From positions 1-31,082 of the forward strand of contig CAVLBP010000010.1 in the NCBI GenBank assembly GCA_963661325.1: a stretch of DNA of 31,082 bases, written 5' to 3'. The notes below the pieces were generated by a model. It did no database searches. It was not told the origin of the DNA and worked only from the letters and a program-made list of their open reading frames with translations. Of the stretch, positions 1-8,814 are shown one piece after another. Every line of letters begins with the position of its first letter. The first letter of the stretch is position 1. The translations under genes and the position numbers were made by a program. This stretch comes from Pararoseburia sp963661325 (lineage in GTDB: Bacteria > Bacillota > Clostridia > Lachnospirales > Lachnospiraceae).

Positions 1-1544
1 GTCTTGATCTCGCCTTCATAAATGTTACCGGTAGTACCATCCAGAGAAATGTAATCTCCCTCATGGAATTCCTTACCGGCAAGTGTGAACTTCTTGTTCT
101 CCTCGTCCATAGCGATATCGCCACAACCAGATACACAGCAGGTTCCCATACCACGGGCAACTACAGCTGCATGTGATGTCATACCACCACGAACTGTCAG
201 GATACCCTGAGAAGCCTTCATACCTGTGATGTCTTCCGGAGAAGTCTCAAGACGAACAAGTACGACCTTCTCGCCACGCTCGTTCCAAGCCTCAGCATCT
301 TCTGCTGTAAAGACGATCTTACCACAAGCCGCTCCAGGAGATGCTCCTAAGCCCTTTCCAAGTGGAGTTGCAGCCTTAAGTGCTGCTGCATCAAACTGTG
401 GATGAAGCAGTGTATCCAGGTTACGAGGATCGATCATTGCTACTGCTTCTTCTTCTGTCTTATGTCCTTCGTCAACAAGATCACATGCGATCTTAAGAGC
501 AGCCGGAGCTGTTCTCTTACCATTACGGCACTGAAGCATGTATAACTTCTTGTTTTCTACGGTAAATTCCATATCCTGCATGTCATGATAGTGATTCTCA
601 AGAGTCTCACATACCTGAATGAACTCTGCATATGCTTCTGGGAATTCCTGCTCCATCTGAGCGATCGGCATTGGTGTACGAACACCGGCAACTACGTCCT
701 CGCCCTGTGCATTGATCAGGAACTCACCCATCAACTTCTTCTCACCTGTAGCAGGATCACGGGTAAATGCAACACCTGTACCGGACTCATCATTTAAGTT
801 ACCGAATACCATTGGCATTACGTTTACAGCAGTTCCCCAAGAGTAAGGGATGTCGTTGTCACGACGATATACGTTTGCACGTGGGTTGTCCCATGAACGG
901 AATACAGCCTCGATTGCTAACTTCAACTGCTCTACAGGATCAGAAGGGAAGTCCTGTCCTAACTGGTTCTTGTACTCAGCCTTGAACTGCTCTGCTAATT
1001 CCTTGAGGTCAGCAGCGGTAAGTTCAACGTCATATTGAACGCCTCTTTCTTCCTTCATCTTGTCGATCAACTGCTCGAAATACTTCTTACCGACTTCCAT
1101 AACAACGTCTGAGAACATCTGGATGAAACGTCTGTAAGAGTCATATACGAAACGCTCGAACTTCGGATCAGGGTTACCAGCGATCATTGCTGCTACTACC
1201 TCATCATTCAGTCCTAAGTTAAGAATTGTATCCATCATACCAGGCATAGATGCTCTAGCACCGGAACGAACTGAAACAAGAAGAGGGTTCTTCAGATCGC
1301 CGAATTTCTTTCCGTTGATCTCCTCCATTTTCTTAACGCCTTCCATAGCCTGTGCCATGATCTCGTCGTTGATCTTGCGTCCGTCCTCATAATACTGAGT
1401 ACAAGCCTCCGTTGTGATCGTGAATCCCTGTGGTACCGGAAGACCGATATCAGTCATCTCAGCAAGGTTGGCACCTTTACCACCAAGAAGATTACGCATG
1501 GTCATGTCGCCTTCACTAAACATGTAGACCCATTTGTTTGCCAT
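1..1544 (-). CDS. ppdK: Pyruvate, phosphate dikinase, N-terminal 514 codons (cut by window edge)
   Basis: Interconverts pyruvate + ATP + Pi and PEP + AMP + PPi, a cytosolic step of PPi-linked glycolysis or gluconeogenesis in many anaerobes. The gene runs off the start of the window, so the C-terminal PEP/pyruvate-binding barrel is missing; family members have about 875 residues. The start is an ATG at 1544 behind AGGAGGAA (1551-1558). Translation begins MANKWVYMFSEGD and contains LLGGKGANLAEM, typical of the nucleotide-binding N-terminus, then SVRSGARASMPGMMDT, and the phosphohistidine-domain motif GGMTSHAAVVARGMG. The swivelling His is residue 458 (codon 171-173), close to His455 of the well-studied Clostridium symbiosum enzyme. 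A promoter and small hairpin lie upstream, and a terminator separates it from glyS, so it is probably its own transcription unit. The identification is firm. Confidence 0.97.
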   Translation of the reverse strand, partial: MANKWVYMFSEGDMTMRNLLGGKGANLAEMTDIGLPVPQGFTITTEACTQYYEDGRKINDEIMAQAMEGVKKMEEINGKKFGDLKNPLLVSVRSGARASMPGMMDTILNLGLNDEVVAAMIAGNPDPKFERFVYDSYRRFIQMFSDVVMEVGKKYFEQLIDKMKEERGVQYDVELTAADLKELAEQFKAEYKNQLGQDFPSDPVEQLKLAIEAVFRSWDNPRANVYRRDNDIPYSWGTAVNVMPMVFGNLNDESGTGVAFTRDPATGEKKLMGEFLINAQGEDVVAGVRTPMPIAQMEQEFPEAYAEFIQVCETLENHYHDMQDMEFTVENKKLYMLQCRNGKRTAPAALKIACDLVDEGHKTEEEAVAMIDPRNLDTLLHPQFDAAALKAATPLGKGLGASPGAACGKIVFTAEDAEAWNERGEKVVLVRLETSPEDITGMKASQGILTVRGGMTSHAAVVARGMGTCCVSGCGDIAMDEENKKFTLAGKEFHEGDYISLDGTTGNIYEGEIK

Positions 1545-1616
1545 TTTTATTTCCTCCTAAAAAATACTTTGTGTCCCTAGGGCATCCTCCACAGATCCCC
1601 ATTGACACTCCACTCC

Positions 1617-1634
1617 ATGTGCAAAGTCGCACAT
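1617..1634 (-). promoter_or_regulatory. Perfect 6-bp dyad in the ppdK 5' UTR
   Basis: ATGTGC and GCACAT flank a 6-nt spacer. The dyad lies immediately downstream of the predicted -10, so it would be at the very start of the transcript or could act as a DNA operator. No known regulator site is recognised. Confidence 0.35.
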
Positions 1635-1639
1635 AATTA

Positions 1640-1673
1640 ATTTTAGCATAATTTCCAATTTATTCAATATCAA
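1640..1673 (-). promoter_or_regulatory. Probable sigma-A promoter of ppdK
   Basis: On the minus strand TTGATA (1668-1673) is followed after 17 nt by TATGCT (1645-1650). An overlapping alternative is TTGAAT (1662-1667), 16 nt, TAAAAT (1640-1645). Either would start transcription just upstream of the 1617-1634 dyad and about 90 nt before the ppdK ATG. The call is by consensus match only. Confidence 0.5.
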
Positions 1674-1700
1674 ATCCACTTTATTATGACAATTTCATAT

Positions 1701-1735
1701 AAAAAACCGCAGACATTTGTCAAAAATGTCTGCGG
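1701..1735 (-). terminator. Intrinsic terminator downstream of glyS
   Basis: A perfect 12-bp stem (1707-1718 with 1724-1735) has a 5-nt loop and is followed on the minus strand by six T. It lies 25 nt after the glyS stop. The plus strand also has a T-run after the stem (1741-1747), so it could work in both directions, though no plus-strand gene is visible here. Confidence 0.85.
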
Positions 1736-1759
1736 CTTGCTTTTTTTCAAAAATATATC

Positions 1760-3157
1760 TTACCACTCAAATTTCTTAGCAAAGTAAGCATCGAGATCTT
1801 CGATCTTCACACGCTCCTGCTCCATGGTGTCACGGTCACGAACGGTAACGGCTCCATCTTCCTCAGAATCGAAATCGTAAGTAACACAGAATGGTGTTCC
1901 GATCTCATCCTGACGACGATAACGCTTACCGATGTTTCCTCTGTCATCAAATTCACAGTTGTACTTTTTGGACAACTGGGCATATACGCTCTCAGCGCCC
2001 TCATTTAACTTCTTGGAAAGCGGAAGCACTCCTATCTTGACCGGTGCGATCGCCGGATGGAAATGCAGTACAGTACGCATATCCGGCTTCTCCTCGGTTC
2101 CGATATTCTCCTCATCATAAGCAGCGCAAAGGAATGCCAAAAGCACACGGTCTGCGCCAAGAGAAGGCTCGATAACATAAGGGATATAACGCTCGCCCTT
2201 GGTATCGTCAAAGTAGGTCAGATCCTGACCGGATGTATTCTGATGCTGGGTCAGATCATAATCGGTACGGTCAGCGATACCCCAGAGTTCGCCCCAGCCA
2301 AATGGGAATAAGAACTCGATATCTGTCGTTCCCTTAGAATAGAATGCAAGTTCTGCCGGATCATGATCACGCAGACGCAGTTCTTCCTCTTTCATGCCAA
2401 GAGAAAGTAACCAGTCGCGGCAGAAGCCTCTCCAATACTGGAACCATTCTAAGTCGGTTCCCGGTTCACAGAAGAACTCAAGTTCCATCTGCTCAAACTC
2501 TCTGGTACGGAAGATGAAGTTACCCGGTGTGATCTCATTACGGAAAGATTTACCGATCTGACCGATACCAAACGGCAGTTTCTTTCTGGAAGTACGCTGT
2601 ACATTCTTAAAGTTGACAAAGATACCCTGTGCAGTCTCCGGACGGAGATATACAGTATTCTTGGCATCTTCGGTAACACCCATGAAAGACTTGAACATGA
2701 GGTTGAACTGACGGATGTCGGTAAAGTCATGCTTACCGCAGGTAGGACATGGAACGCTGTGCTCCTTGATAAATCCCATCATTTCCTCAGCCGTCCATCC
2801 ATCTACGGATGTCTCCAAAGTGATATCATTTTCCTGTGCAAAATCTTCAATGATCTTGTCTGCGCGGAAACGCTCATGACATTCTCTACAATCCATCAAA
2901 GGATCAGAAAATCCGCCCAAGTGACCGGAAGCCACCCATGTCTGTGGATTCATGATGATCGCACTGTCGATACCCACATTGTAAGGGCTTTCCTGTACAA
3001 ACTTCTGCCACCAAGCCTTTTTGATGTTGTTTTTCAGTTCCACGCCAAGATTTCCGTAATCCCAACTGTTCGCAAGACCTCCATAGATCTCAGAACCCGG
3101 ATATACAAATCCTCTTGCCTTACATAAAGCAACAATCTTGTCCATTGTCTTTTCCAT
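1760..3157 (-). CDS. glyS: Glycine--tRNA ligase, single-chain dimeric type
   Basis: Charges tRNA-Gly with glycine in the cytosol. The 465-residue length and the N-terminus (CKARGFVYPGSEIYGGLANSWDYG) mark the single-polypeptide, eukaryote-like class II enzyme, not the alpha2beta2 GlyQ/GlyS form. Visible class II features include motif 2 in FRNEITPGNFIFRTREFEQME and motif 3 near EPSLGADRVLLAF. Two Cys pairs (CRECHERF and CPTCGKHDF) suggest a zinc-binding insertion. The C-terminal anticodon-binding domain begins near VKIGVLPLSKK. The start at 3157 follows GAGAGG with an 8-nt spacer; a second Met four codons later is a possible alternative. It lies 60 nt downstream of the unknown membrane protein gene and may be co-transcribed with it from the promoter at 3981-4009; a strong terminator follows. 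Confidence 0.97.
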   Translation of the reverse strand: MEKTMDKIVALCKARGFVYPGSEIYGGLANSWDYGNLGVELKNNIKKAWWQKFVQESPYNVGIDSAIIMNPQTWVASGHLGGFSDPLMDCRECHERFRADKIIEDFAQENDITLETSVDGWTAEEMMGFIKEHSVPCPTCGKHDFTDIRQFNLMFKSFMGVTEDAKNTVYLRPETAQGIFVNFKNVQRTSRKKLPFGIGQIGKSFRNEITPGNFIFRTREFEQMELEFFCEPGTDLEWFQYWRGFCRDWLLSLGMKEEELRLRDHDPAELAFYSKGTTDIEFLFPFGWGELWGIADRTDYDLTQHQNTSGQDLTYFDDTKGERYIPYVIEPSLGADRVLLAFLCAAYDEENIGTEEKPDMRTVLHFHPAIAPVKIGVLPLSKKLNEGAESVYAQLSKKYNCEFDDRGNIGKRYRRQDEIGTPFCVTYDFDSEEDGAVTVRDRDTMEQERVKIEDLDAYFAKKFEW

Positions 3158-3217
3158 AATCTGATCCTCTCATTTCTTGTTTATTGTGTGCAGATCCTAT
3201 GTAATCCGCTTAGCACT

Positions 3218-3937
3218 CTACTTGTAAATAATATAGGTCAACTGGGTTGCGTCCGCATTGCCATCCGGCTGTGCAATCGAAACCGTACTCTCATCCACCA
3301 CAGTCGTGCAGGCATCGGATACATAAAGAATGGTACCGTCCACCGTGACATTGATATTCTCCTTGATGACAACTACCTTTAACTTTTTCTGGGATGTGAT
3401 ATCCAATGTATCGACAGAGTCTCCCTTTTGCCCGTCTGTAACACTGACAAAGGCGTCTGAAAAATCAAAACCCTGCTTGAGTGCCTTTTTGATGGTTCCG
3501 GTATAAAGCCCCATGCTGGTAAAATGACTGTAATCATCTGCAGATGCATAGGTGATCTTGGCATATGCCGTATCCTTCTTTACCACCAGTTTATTTAACT
3601 TCACGCTATCTGCGCCATTTTCATCGGTATAGTCCTTAATCTCCTGCTTTATGTAGGTCTTTAATCCGCTCTTGGTATAAGCCGAATCTGAAAAATCCGT
3701 AACTTCTTCGCAGACGATTGTGCCATCCCCTGCCACCGTAATCAGGCTCTCCTCCGGAGTGCTGTCAAACACCCCCATCTTTTTACATATCACCACAATA
3801 AGCGCAATCACAATGAGCGCAACCAATGCGATCAAAATCGCAATTCTGCGTTTTATAATCCGCGCATTCCGCGCTTTTATCTTGCTTGCCTTTTCGCTTT
3901 TTTTCCTATTTTCAGATTGATTCTTCTTTTCTTCCAT
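3218..3937 (-). CDS. Membrane-anchored extracytoplasmic protein of unknown function
   Basis: I do not recognise the family. The 239 residues comprise a very basic N-terminus rich in Lys and Arg (residues 1-31), one hydrophobic segment (about 32-51, AILIALVALIVIALIVVICK), and a soluble domain predicted to lie outside the cell. That domain is rich in Thr, Asp and Val and looks like alternating beta strands with few helices. There is no lipobox at a lipoprotein position and no sorting signal, so an uncleaved signal-anchor is the simplest reading. AGGAGG precedes the ATG with an 11-nt gap. A strong promoter lies directly upstream and glyS is 60 nt downstream, so glyS may depend partly on this transcript. 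Nothing in the sequence gives a biochemical function. Confidence 0.85.
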   Translation of the reverse strand: MEEKKNQSENRKKSEKASKIKARNARIIKRRIAILIALVALIVIALIVVICKKMGVFDSTPEESLITVAGDGTIVCEEVTDFSDSAYTKSGLKTYIKQEIKDYTDENGADSVKLNKLVVKKDTAYAKITYASADDYSHFTSMGLYTGTIKKALKQGFDFSDAFVSVTDGQKGDSVDTLDITSQKKLKVVVIKENINVTVDGTILYVSDACTTVVDESTVSIAQPDGNADATQLTYIIYK

Positions 3938-3980
3938 GTAGCAATGGTCCTCCTATTTGAAGCACTTAACAATCTGCACT

Positions 3981-4009
3981 ATTATACTATGACACAATTA
4001 TTTTTTCAA
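3981..4009 (-). promoter_or_regulatory. Strong sigma-A promoter for the membrane protein-glyS unit
   Basis: Minus strand TTGAAA (4004-4009), exactly 17 nt, then a perfect TATAAT (3981-3986). It lies between the recO stop and the 3937 start codon and is one of the best promoter matches in the window. Confidence 0.75.
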
Positions 4010-4016
4010 CTGCCTT

Positions 4017-4040
4017 GTGCCACAGGGACGTTCCTGTAGC
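4017..4040. repeat. Short GGGACGTTCC-type hairpin repeat, copy 1
   Basis: The 12-mer AGGGACGTTCCT (4024-4035) recurs exactly at 25819-25830, and both copies have GCCACA close by. This copy forms a small hairpin, ACAGG (4022-4026) with CCTGT (4033-4037), directly after the recO stop. It has no T-run on the minus strand, so it is not an ordinary terminator. Confidence 0.55.
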
Positions 4041-4769
4041 TCAGATAAAATCCTCGCTCTTAAACTTATGTCCCACATAATGATTCCGGTAGGATTGCAG
4101 CAAGTTTAAAAACTCCGCCTCCACCGCCGGTGTCAGACGGAAGGTATATAATTTTTCCACGGAAGTCGAAATGATATACTGCATGGCGTAAAGGGTCGAT
4201 CCGTCGATCGGATTGCCGCCGGTCTTGCCCTGACAGGACGCACAGACACAGCCCCGCAGCCGCATGGAAAAGAAGTCCAGATGCTCTTTGCTGCCACAGG
4301 ATAAGCACTCAAATACATTAGGATATTCCCCATTGATCGTCCAGGTCTTTAACTCGTAGATGCCCCGGATCAGCGCAAAAGAAAACTTACGGCTCTCAAG
4401 CGCCCGAAGTGTCTGGTACAAAAGCCGTAAGCGTTCTACTTCATCTGCATTTTCCTGTGCATAGTATTCCGCCATCTCCAAAAAATAGTAACCATAGCAG
4501 ACCATGTCAAAATCCTCTGCCAGTTCCCGGAAATAATTCTTGATGTCCGCGCGCACCGCGGTATATGTACTTTTGCCCTGGTAGACCTCAAACTGACCAA
4601 AGGCAAAAGGATTGGCTGCCGCCAAAAGTTGATTTCCGGAACGACGCGCCCCTTTAGCAAAAGCCGTGATCTTGCCACGTTCCCTGGTAAGGATCGTTAT
4701 TCTCTTGTCGTACTCCCCCACAGGGATCGCCGAAAGAACCATCCCTGTCAGAACTATATTGAATCCCAT
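4041..4769 (-). CDS. recO: DNA repair protein RecO
   Basis: RecO loads RecA onto SSB-coated single strands with RecR in the RecFOR recombination-repair pathway. At 242 residues it has the family length. The N-terminal OB fold shows the family pattern TGMVLSAIPVGEYDKRITILTRERGKI, then ARRSGNQLLAAANPF. The C-terminal half is helical and carries the zinc ribbon-like pair CLSCGS and CVCASC, found in many Firmicutes RecO proteins. The ATG at 4769 follows GGAGG with a 9-nt spacer. Its 5' end overlaps a small YqzL-like gene by 116 nt, and era lies upstream, matching the conserved era-(yqzL)-recO order of Firmicutes. Confidence 0.96.
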   Translation of the reverse strand: MGFNIVLTGMVLSAIPVGEYDKRITILTRERGKITAFAKGARRSGNQLLAAANPFAFGQFEVYQGKSTYTAVRADIKNYFRELAEDFDMVCYGYYFLEMAEYYAQENADEVERLRLLYQTLRALESRKFSFALIRGIYELKTWTINGEYPNVFECLSCGSKEHLDFFSMRLRGCVCASCQGKTGGNPIDGSTLYAMQYIISTSVEKLYTFRLTPAVEAEFLNLLQSYRNHYVGHKFKSEDFI

Positions 4770-4854
4770 GGGACTCTTCCTCCGCTATTTTACAATAGGT
4801 AAGATAGTCACTCACCTTGCCGCTTGCCGCAAATCTTTTCCACCATTCATCCAT
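4654..4854 (-). CDS. Small YqzL-like protein overlapping recO
   Basis: A 66-codon frame starts at an ATG (4854) behind AGAGGTG with a 7-nt spacer. Residues 1-24, beginning MDEWWKRFAASGKVSDYLTY, resemble the short YqzL proteins that sit between era and recO in Firmicutes, which have the pattern W-x-x-F-x-x-T/S-G-x-x-x-x-Y. The last 38 or so codons lie inside recO in another frame and read like out-of-frame sequence rich in Gly, Asp and Gln. The functional part may therefore be only the first 30 residues, with the tail set by wherever the next stop falls. The role of YqzL is unknown; translation coupling to recO is possible. The call rests on position plus the short motif. Confidence 0.5.
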   Translation of the reverse strand: MDEWWKRFAASGKVSDYLTYCKIAEEESHGIQYSSDRDGSFGDPCGGVRQENNDPYQGTWQDHGFC

Positions 4855-4932
4855 ATACGCACACCTCTTTTTTACTTGTCTACTCTTTAGATTCTCCAGC
4901 AAAAAAGAAGATATACCAGATAAAAAATGGAA

Positions 4933-5844
4933 TTAGATCTCGTCCTTGCGATAACCGAAATTCTTGATCAGATAATCACTGTCGCGCCAGTCTTTCTTGA
5001 CCTTGACCCAGAGTTTGAGATTGACCTTGGCATCCAACATTTTTTCACACTCGTATCTGGCGTTGCTTCCGATCTTTTTTAACATGGCACCGCCTTTACC
5101 GATGATGATGCCCTTATGGGAATCTTTTTCACAGATGATGGTCGCATCAATATCATACATGCCATGCTTGCCCTCGCGCCACTTCATCTGATCGATGGAG
5201 ACCGCAATACCATGTGGCACCTCCTCGGAAAGTGCATGGAGCGCCTTCTCACGGATGATCTCAGCCACGATCTGACGCTGTGGCTGGTCTGTCACAACAT
5301 CCTCATCATAATATGCCGGTCCGTAAGGCAGATATTTAAAGATCTGGTCTAATAGGACATTGCAATTTTTTCCGCGCAGGGCAGAAAGCGGTACGATCTC
5401 AGCAAAATCATATAACTTGCGGTAAGCCTCGATCACACCAAAGACCGCGTCATGGTCTACCGTGTCGATCTTGTTGATGACAAGAATGACCGGTGTCTTA
5501 GTCTTTTGTAACTGGTCTACGATATGTCTGTCACCGCCCCCGATGTAATCGGACGGCTCCACCAGCCAGAGAATCACATCCACATCCTGCATCGTGTGTT
5601 CTGCCACGCTGACCATATACTCGCCCAGCTTATTGGATGCCTGATGGATGCCCGGCGTATCCAAAAATACGATCTGCCCCACTTCCGGGTCGGTATAGAC
5701 CGTCTGGATGCGGTTGCGGGTCGTCTGTGGCTTGTTGGAAGTGATCGCGATCTTCTGTCCGATCAGATGGTTCATAAGGGTAGACTTTCCAACATTTGGT
5801 CGTCCGATAATGGTGACAAAACCTGATTTAAAATTATCTTGCAT
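4933..5844 (-). CDS. era: GTPase Era
   Basis: Era is an essential GTPase that binds 16S rRNA near its 3' end and assists 30S subunit maturation at the membrane-cytosol interface. The 303-residue reading has G1 GRPNVGKST (14-22), G3 DTPG, G4 NKID and a C-terminal type II KH domain with GIIIGKGG. I chose the ATG at 5844 because AAGGAG stands 6 nt upstream. An in-frame upstream Met at 5889 would overlap the peptidase gene and has no site. It follows the M16 peptidase gene by 16 nt and precedes the YqzL-like gene and recO, so the four genes probably form one transcript. Confidence 0.97.
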   Translation of the reverse strand: MQDNFKSGFVTIIGRPNVGKSTLMNHLIGQKIAITSNKPQTTRNRIQTVYTDPEVGQIVFLDTPGIHQASNKLGEYMVSVAEHTMQDVDVILWLVEPSDYIGGGDRHIVDQLQKTKTPVILVINKIDTVDHDAVFGVIEAYRKLYDFAEIVPLSALRGKNCNVLLDQIFKYLPYGPAYYDEDVVTDQPQRQIVAEIIREKALHALSEEVPHGIAVSIDQMKWREGKHGMYDIDATIICEKDSHKGIIIGKGGAMLKKIGSNARYECEKMLDAKVNLKLWVKVKKDWRDSDYLIKNFGYRKDEI

Positions 5845-5860
5845 GTAATTCTCCTTACTC

Positions 5861-8764
5861 TTATTCGTATAAATTGTATAAAACGTCAAACATATCTTCT
5901 GCCGCTGTCAGCGTATCTTCATTTCCGACAACGCAGAAATAATCCTGATCCATGGTTGCCTGTACCAGCGGTGCCAGCGCACGGATATCCTCTACCGTGG
6001 CATTTAAGACCTGATCACGATAGCCTTGCAGTTCCTCAAAAGTCACATTCCTCAGATAGCAGGACAGGGCTCTCGTACCACGCTGTGCCGGTGTCAGCGG
6101 CGTATCCATCTCACTGATCGTTCCAATGATATATTTGGTCATATCACGCTCATCCACATCAAAATCCCGTACATAGTCTGCCGTATGTGCAAAGATCTCA
6201 TTGGTCTTTTCCAGATTCGGATCACGATAAGATACAAAATAGGTATCTCCATTCATTCCAAAGGCACTGCGGCAGCCATAGGCTCCACCCTTGACACGGA
6301 CATTGATCCAGAAATAATCATAAGAAAGTGCAACGCGCAGGATATTGAGTGCGCCGTTAAAGGCATAACCGTCCTTGGTGAAGTTACCGGCACGGCATAC
6401 ATACTGCACCTGGGAAGCATCCTTGAATCCCTCTTTTTTGCGGGTCAATGTGATCTCCTGTGCCACTTCTTTCTCGCTGCCGGTAAAGAGATGGTCTGCA
6501 ATGCCCGGCAGATAGGTCTCTACCTGTGCGAATGCCTGGTCGTCTCCGGTAGAACTTACCAAAAGATGATCCTTGGTAAAGACTTTCTTTACCAGTTCCT
6601 GACACTTGCTGCGGATCTCGTCTTTCTTTTCCTCATAATGCTCATCCAGATCCTTGACAAAGTGATAATAAGCAATACCACTGATGGAATCCGTGATAAG
6701 CGCCGGGACAGAAAAACATGACATAGCACGTCCTGCCGCAAGCACATTGCCCGCACTGCTCATGCGCATTTCCAAACGGGAACGCTGGGAAGCCACCAGT
6801 TCGCGGATACGGTTTTCATCCGAAAAATCGGAATGTAAAATGATCTCCTCAATGAGATTGATGGCATTTTCCACCTGACCATATAAGAACTTGGCACGCA
6901 CTTCACACATAAAGCGGGTCTTGCCCTCCGCCGGATCATAGACATTTAAGGATGCCCCAATGCCACCGGTATAGATATTGACTGCATTGGCAAGATCTGC
7001 ATAAGAATAATTCTTTGTATCCACAAGTCCAAGCATACGGCTCAAAAGAGACAGATACTTCCAATCCTCCTGCCCAATGCCTGACACATCAAAGACCAGA
7101 TTCAGATAATGAATGCCATTGCTAAAGACCTTGTGATGCAGGGCCTTGATACCGTCGACCTCTTTTTCGATCAGGTCGATCGGGCGTGCTTCCCTTTTCA
7201 GATCATTTCTCTTTAACATAGGCAGACATTCCAGTGCTTCCTTGGAGGACGGCTCCTGCTGATGCTCTTTCAAAGTCTTGGTCTGCTCGATCAGAGCATC
7301 CAGCGCCTCATCCGAAAGACTCGCCTTATATTCTGCCAGTTCCTTTTTCAATTCTTCTTCCGCTTCTGTGGTAAGCCCCTTCTTTGGCTCTACCATGAGG
7401 ACAGACGCATGGGTATTGGCAAGCAGGTAGGTTTCGATCAGTTTTTCAAAATATCCGGTATCCACCTTCTGGCGGAGTCCGTCTAAGACATCAATGCCAT
7501 GCATATGGACAAACGGCTGATCCTCGTCATAAAGCCAACTGTCCATGCACTGTAAACCAAAGATCAATCCTTTTGGGAAACTGCCAAAGTCAGCCTCACG
7601 GAACTGGAACTGTGACGCATTGATGCCGGCAAGAAGTGCCTTTTTATCAATGCCTTCTACGACCTGATGCAATAAAACTTCCTGGATGGCATCAACGAAA
7701 GCCTTCTTATCTTCCGGGTTGGCACCGCGCGCCATAACGGAAAACATAGGCTGCAGCATACCGGTATCAAAAGAACCGATGATATCCTTTCCGATCCCCT
7801 TTTCCAAAAGTGCCGTACGCACCGGCGCACCCGGGGAACTGAAAAGCGCATACTCCAAAACATCAAATGCCTGGTATAATTCCTGGTTCAGTGCATCACT
7901 GATGACAAATGTATATGCCAGATAAGTCGCATCTCTTTCATCCTCTGCTGATGAGATTGGATAAGTCTTATCGACCACGCGCGGACGGGTAAAAGGCTCC
8001 TGCTTTTTGATTGCAGAATCCACCTCGATCTTGTCATACTTGGACAGATATTCACGATCCAGATAGTCCAGCCGCTCCTCCATATCCATATTTCCATACA
8101 AATAGATATAGGAATTGCATGGATGATAATATTTCTTGTGAAATCCCAGAAAATCCTCGTAGGTCAGTTCCGGTATGACCTTTGGATCTCCACCCGACTC
8201 CACACTGTAGGTATTGTCCGGGAACAAAGAATTTAAGATCTCACGGTTGACCACATCATCCGGGGAAGAAAAAGCCCCCTTCATTTCATTATAAACAACG
8301 CCGTTGATGGTCAGATCATCCTCACGGCTTTCCAGTTCATAATGCCAGCCTTCCTGCATAAAGATCTCCGGGTCATGATAGATGTTTGGATGAAAAACGG
8401 CATCCATATAAACATCCATCAGGTTCTGAAAATCCTGATCGTTGCAGCTTGCCACCGGATAAACAGTCTTATCCGGGTAAGTCATGGCATTCAAAAAGGT
8501 GTTCATGGACCCCTTGACCAGTTCTACAAAAGGATCCTTGAGCGGATATTTGTCAGAACCGCAGAGCACAGTATGTTCAATGATATGTGCCACACCGGTC
8601 GAATCCTTTGGCGGTGTGCGAAAAGCAATGTAAAACACCTTATTGTCATCATCATTTTCGATCAGACTGATATGTGCCCCACTTTTCTTGTGGCGCAGGA
8701 CATAGCCCTTGGAATTTAAGTCCCCCAGATTTTCTTCTTTGATCAACTCATACGCATTATGCAT
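5861..8764 (-). CDS. M16 family zinc metallopeptidase, presequence protease (PreP/Cym1) type
   Basis: A large clam-shell peptidase that, by family, degrades short unfolded peptides in the cytosol. The 967-residue length matches one-chain PreP/falcilysin-type enzymes (M16C). The inverted zinc motif HxxEH is present as HIIEH with His60, Glu63 and His64, followed by the family block CGSDKYPLKDPFVELVKGS and AMTYPDKTVYPVAS. The C-terminal half holds the second, non-catalytic M16 repeats, including GGAYGCRSAF, which supplies substrate-binding residues in the family. The ATG at 8764 follows GGGAGG by 9 nt; an upstream in-frame Met at 8812 has no site. No signal peptide is visible, so it should be cytosolic. 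It sits between mscS and era with short gaps. The natural substrate is not predictable from sequence. Confidence 0.93.
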   Translation of the reverse strand: MHNAYELIKEENLGDLNSKGYVLRHKKSGAHISLIENDDDNKVFYIAFRTPPKDSTGVAHIIEHTVLCGSDKYPLKDPFVELVKGSMNTFLNAMTYPDKTVYPVASCNDQDFQNLMDVYMDAVFHPNIYHDPEIFMQEGWHYELESREDDLTINGVVYNEMKGAFSSPDDVVNREILNSLFPDNTYSVESGGDPKVIPELTYEDFLGFHKKYYHPCNSYIYLYGNMDMEERLDYLDREYLSKYDKIEVDSAIKKQEPFTRPRVVDKTYPISSAEDERDATYLAYTFVISDALNQELYQAFDVLEYALFSSPGAPVRTALLEKGIGKDIIGSFDTGMLQPMFSVMARGANPEDKKAFVDAIQEVLLHQVVEGIDKKALLAGINASQFQFREADFGSFPKGLIFGLQCMDSWLYDEDQPFVHMHGIDVLDGLRQKVDTGYFEKLIETYLLANTHASVLMVEPKKGLTTEAEEELKKELAEYKASLSDEALDALIEQTKTLKEHQQEPSSKEALECLPMLKRNDLKREARPIDLIEKEVDGIKALHHKVFSNGIHYLNLVFDVSGIGQEDWKYLSLLSRMLGLVDTKNYSYADLANAVNIYTGGIGASLNVYDPAEGKTRFMCEVRAKFLYGQVENAINLIEEIILHSDFSDENRIRELVASQRSRLEMRMSSAGNVLAAGRAMSCFSVPALITDSISGIAYYHFVKDLDEHYEEKKDEIRSKCQELVKKVFTKDHLLVSSTGDDQAFAQVETYLPGIADHLFTGSEKEVAQEITLTRKKEGFKDASQVQYVCRAGNFTKDGYAFNGALNILRVALSYDYFWINVRVKGGAYGCRSAFGMNGDTYFVSYRDPNLEKTNEIFAHTADYVRDFDVDERDMTKYIIGTISEMDTPLTPAQRGTRALSCYLRNVTFEELQGYRDQVLNATVEDIRALAPLVQATMDQDYFCVVGNEDTLTAAEDMFDVLYNLYE

Positions 8765-8814
8765 ATTTGTCTTCCTCCCATACTCTTTTTCTATCTTGTG
8801 TGGAAACTCCACCT

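Noticed and set aside
585..1038. Three plus-strand frames of 62-72 codons
   Set aside because: They lie inside ppdK on the opposite strand, have no ribosome binding sites and overlap one another in different frames.
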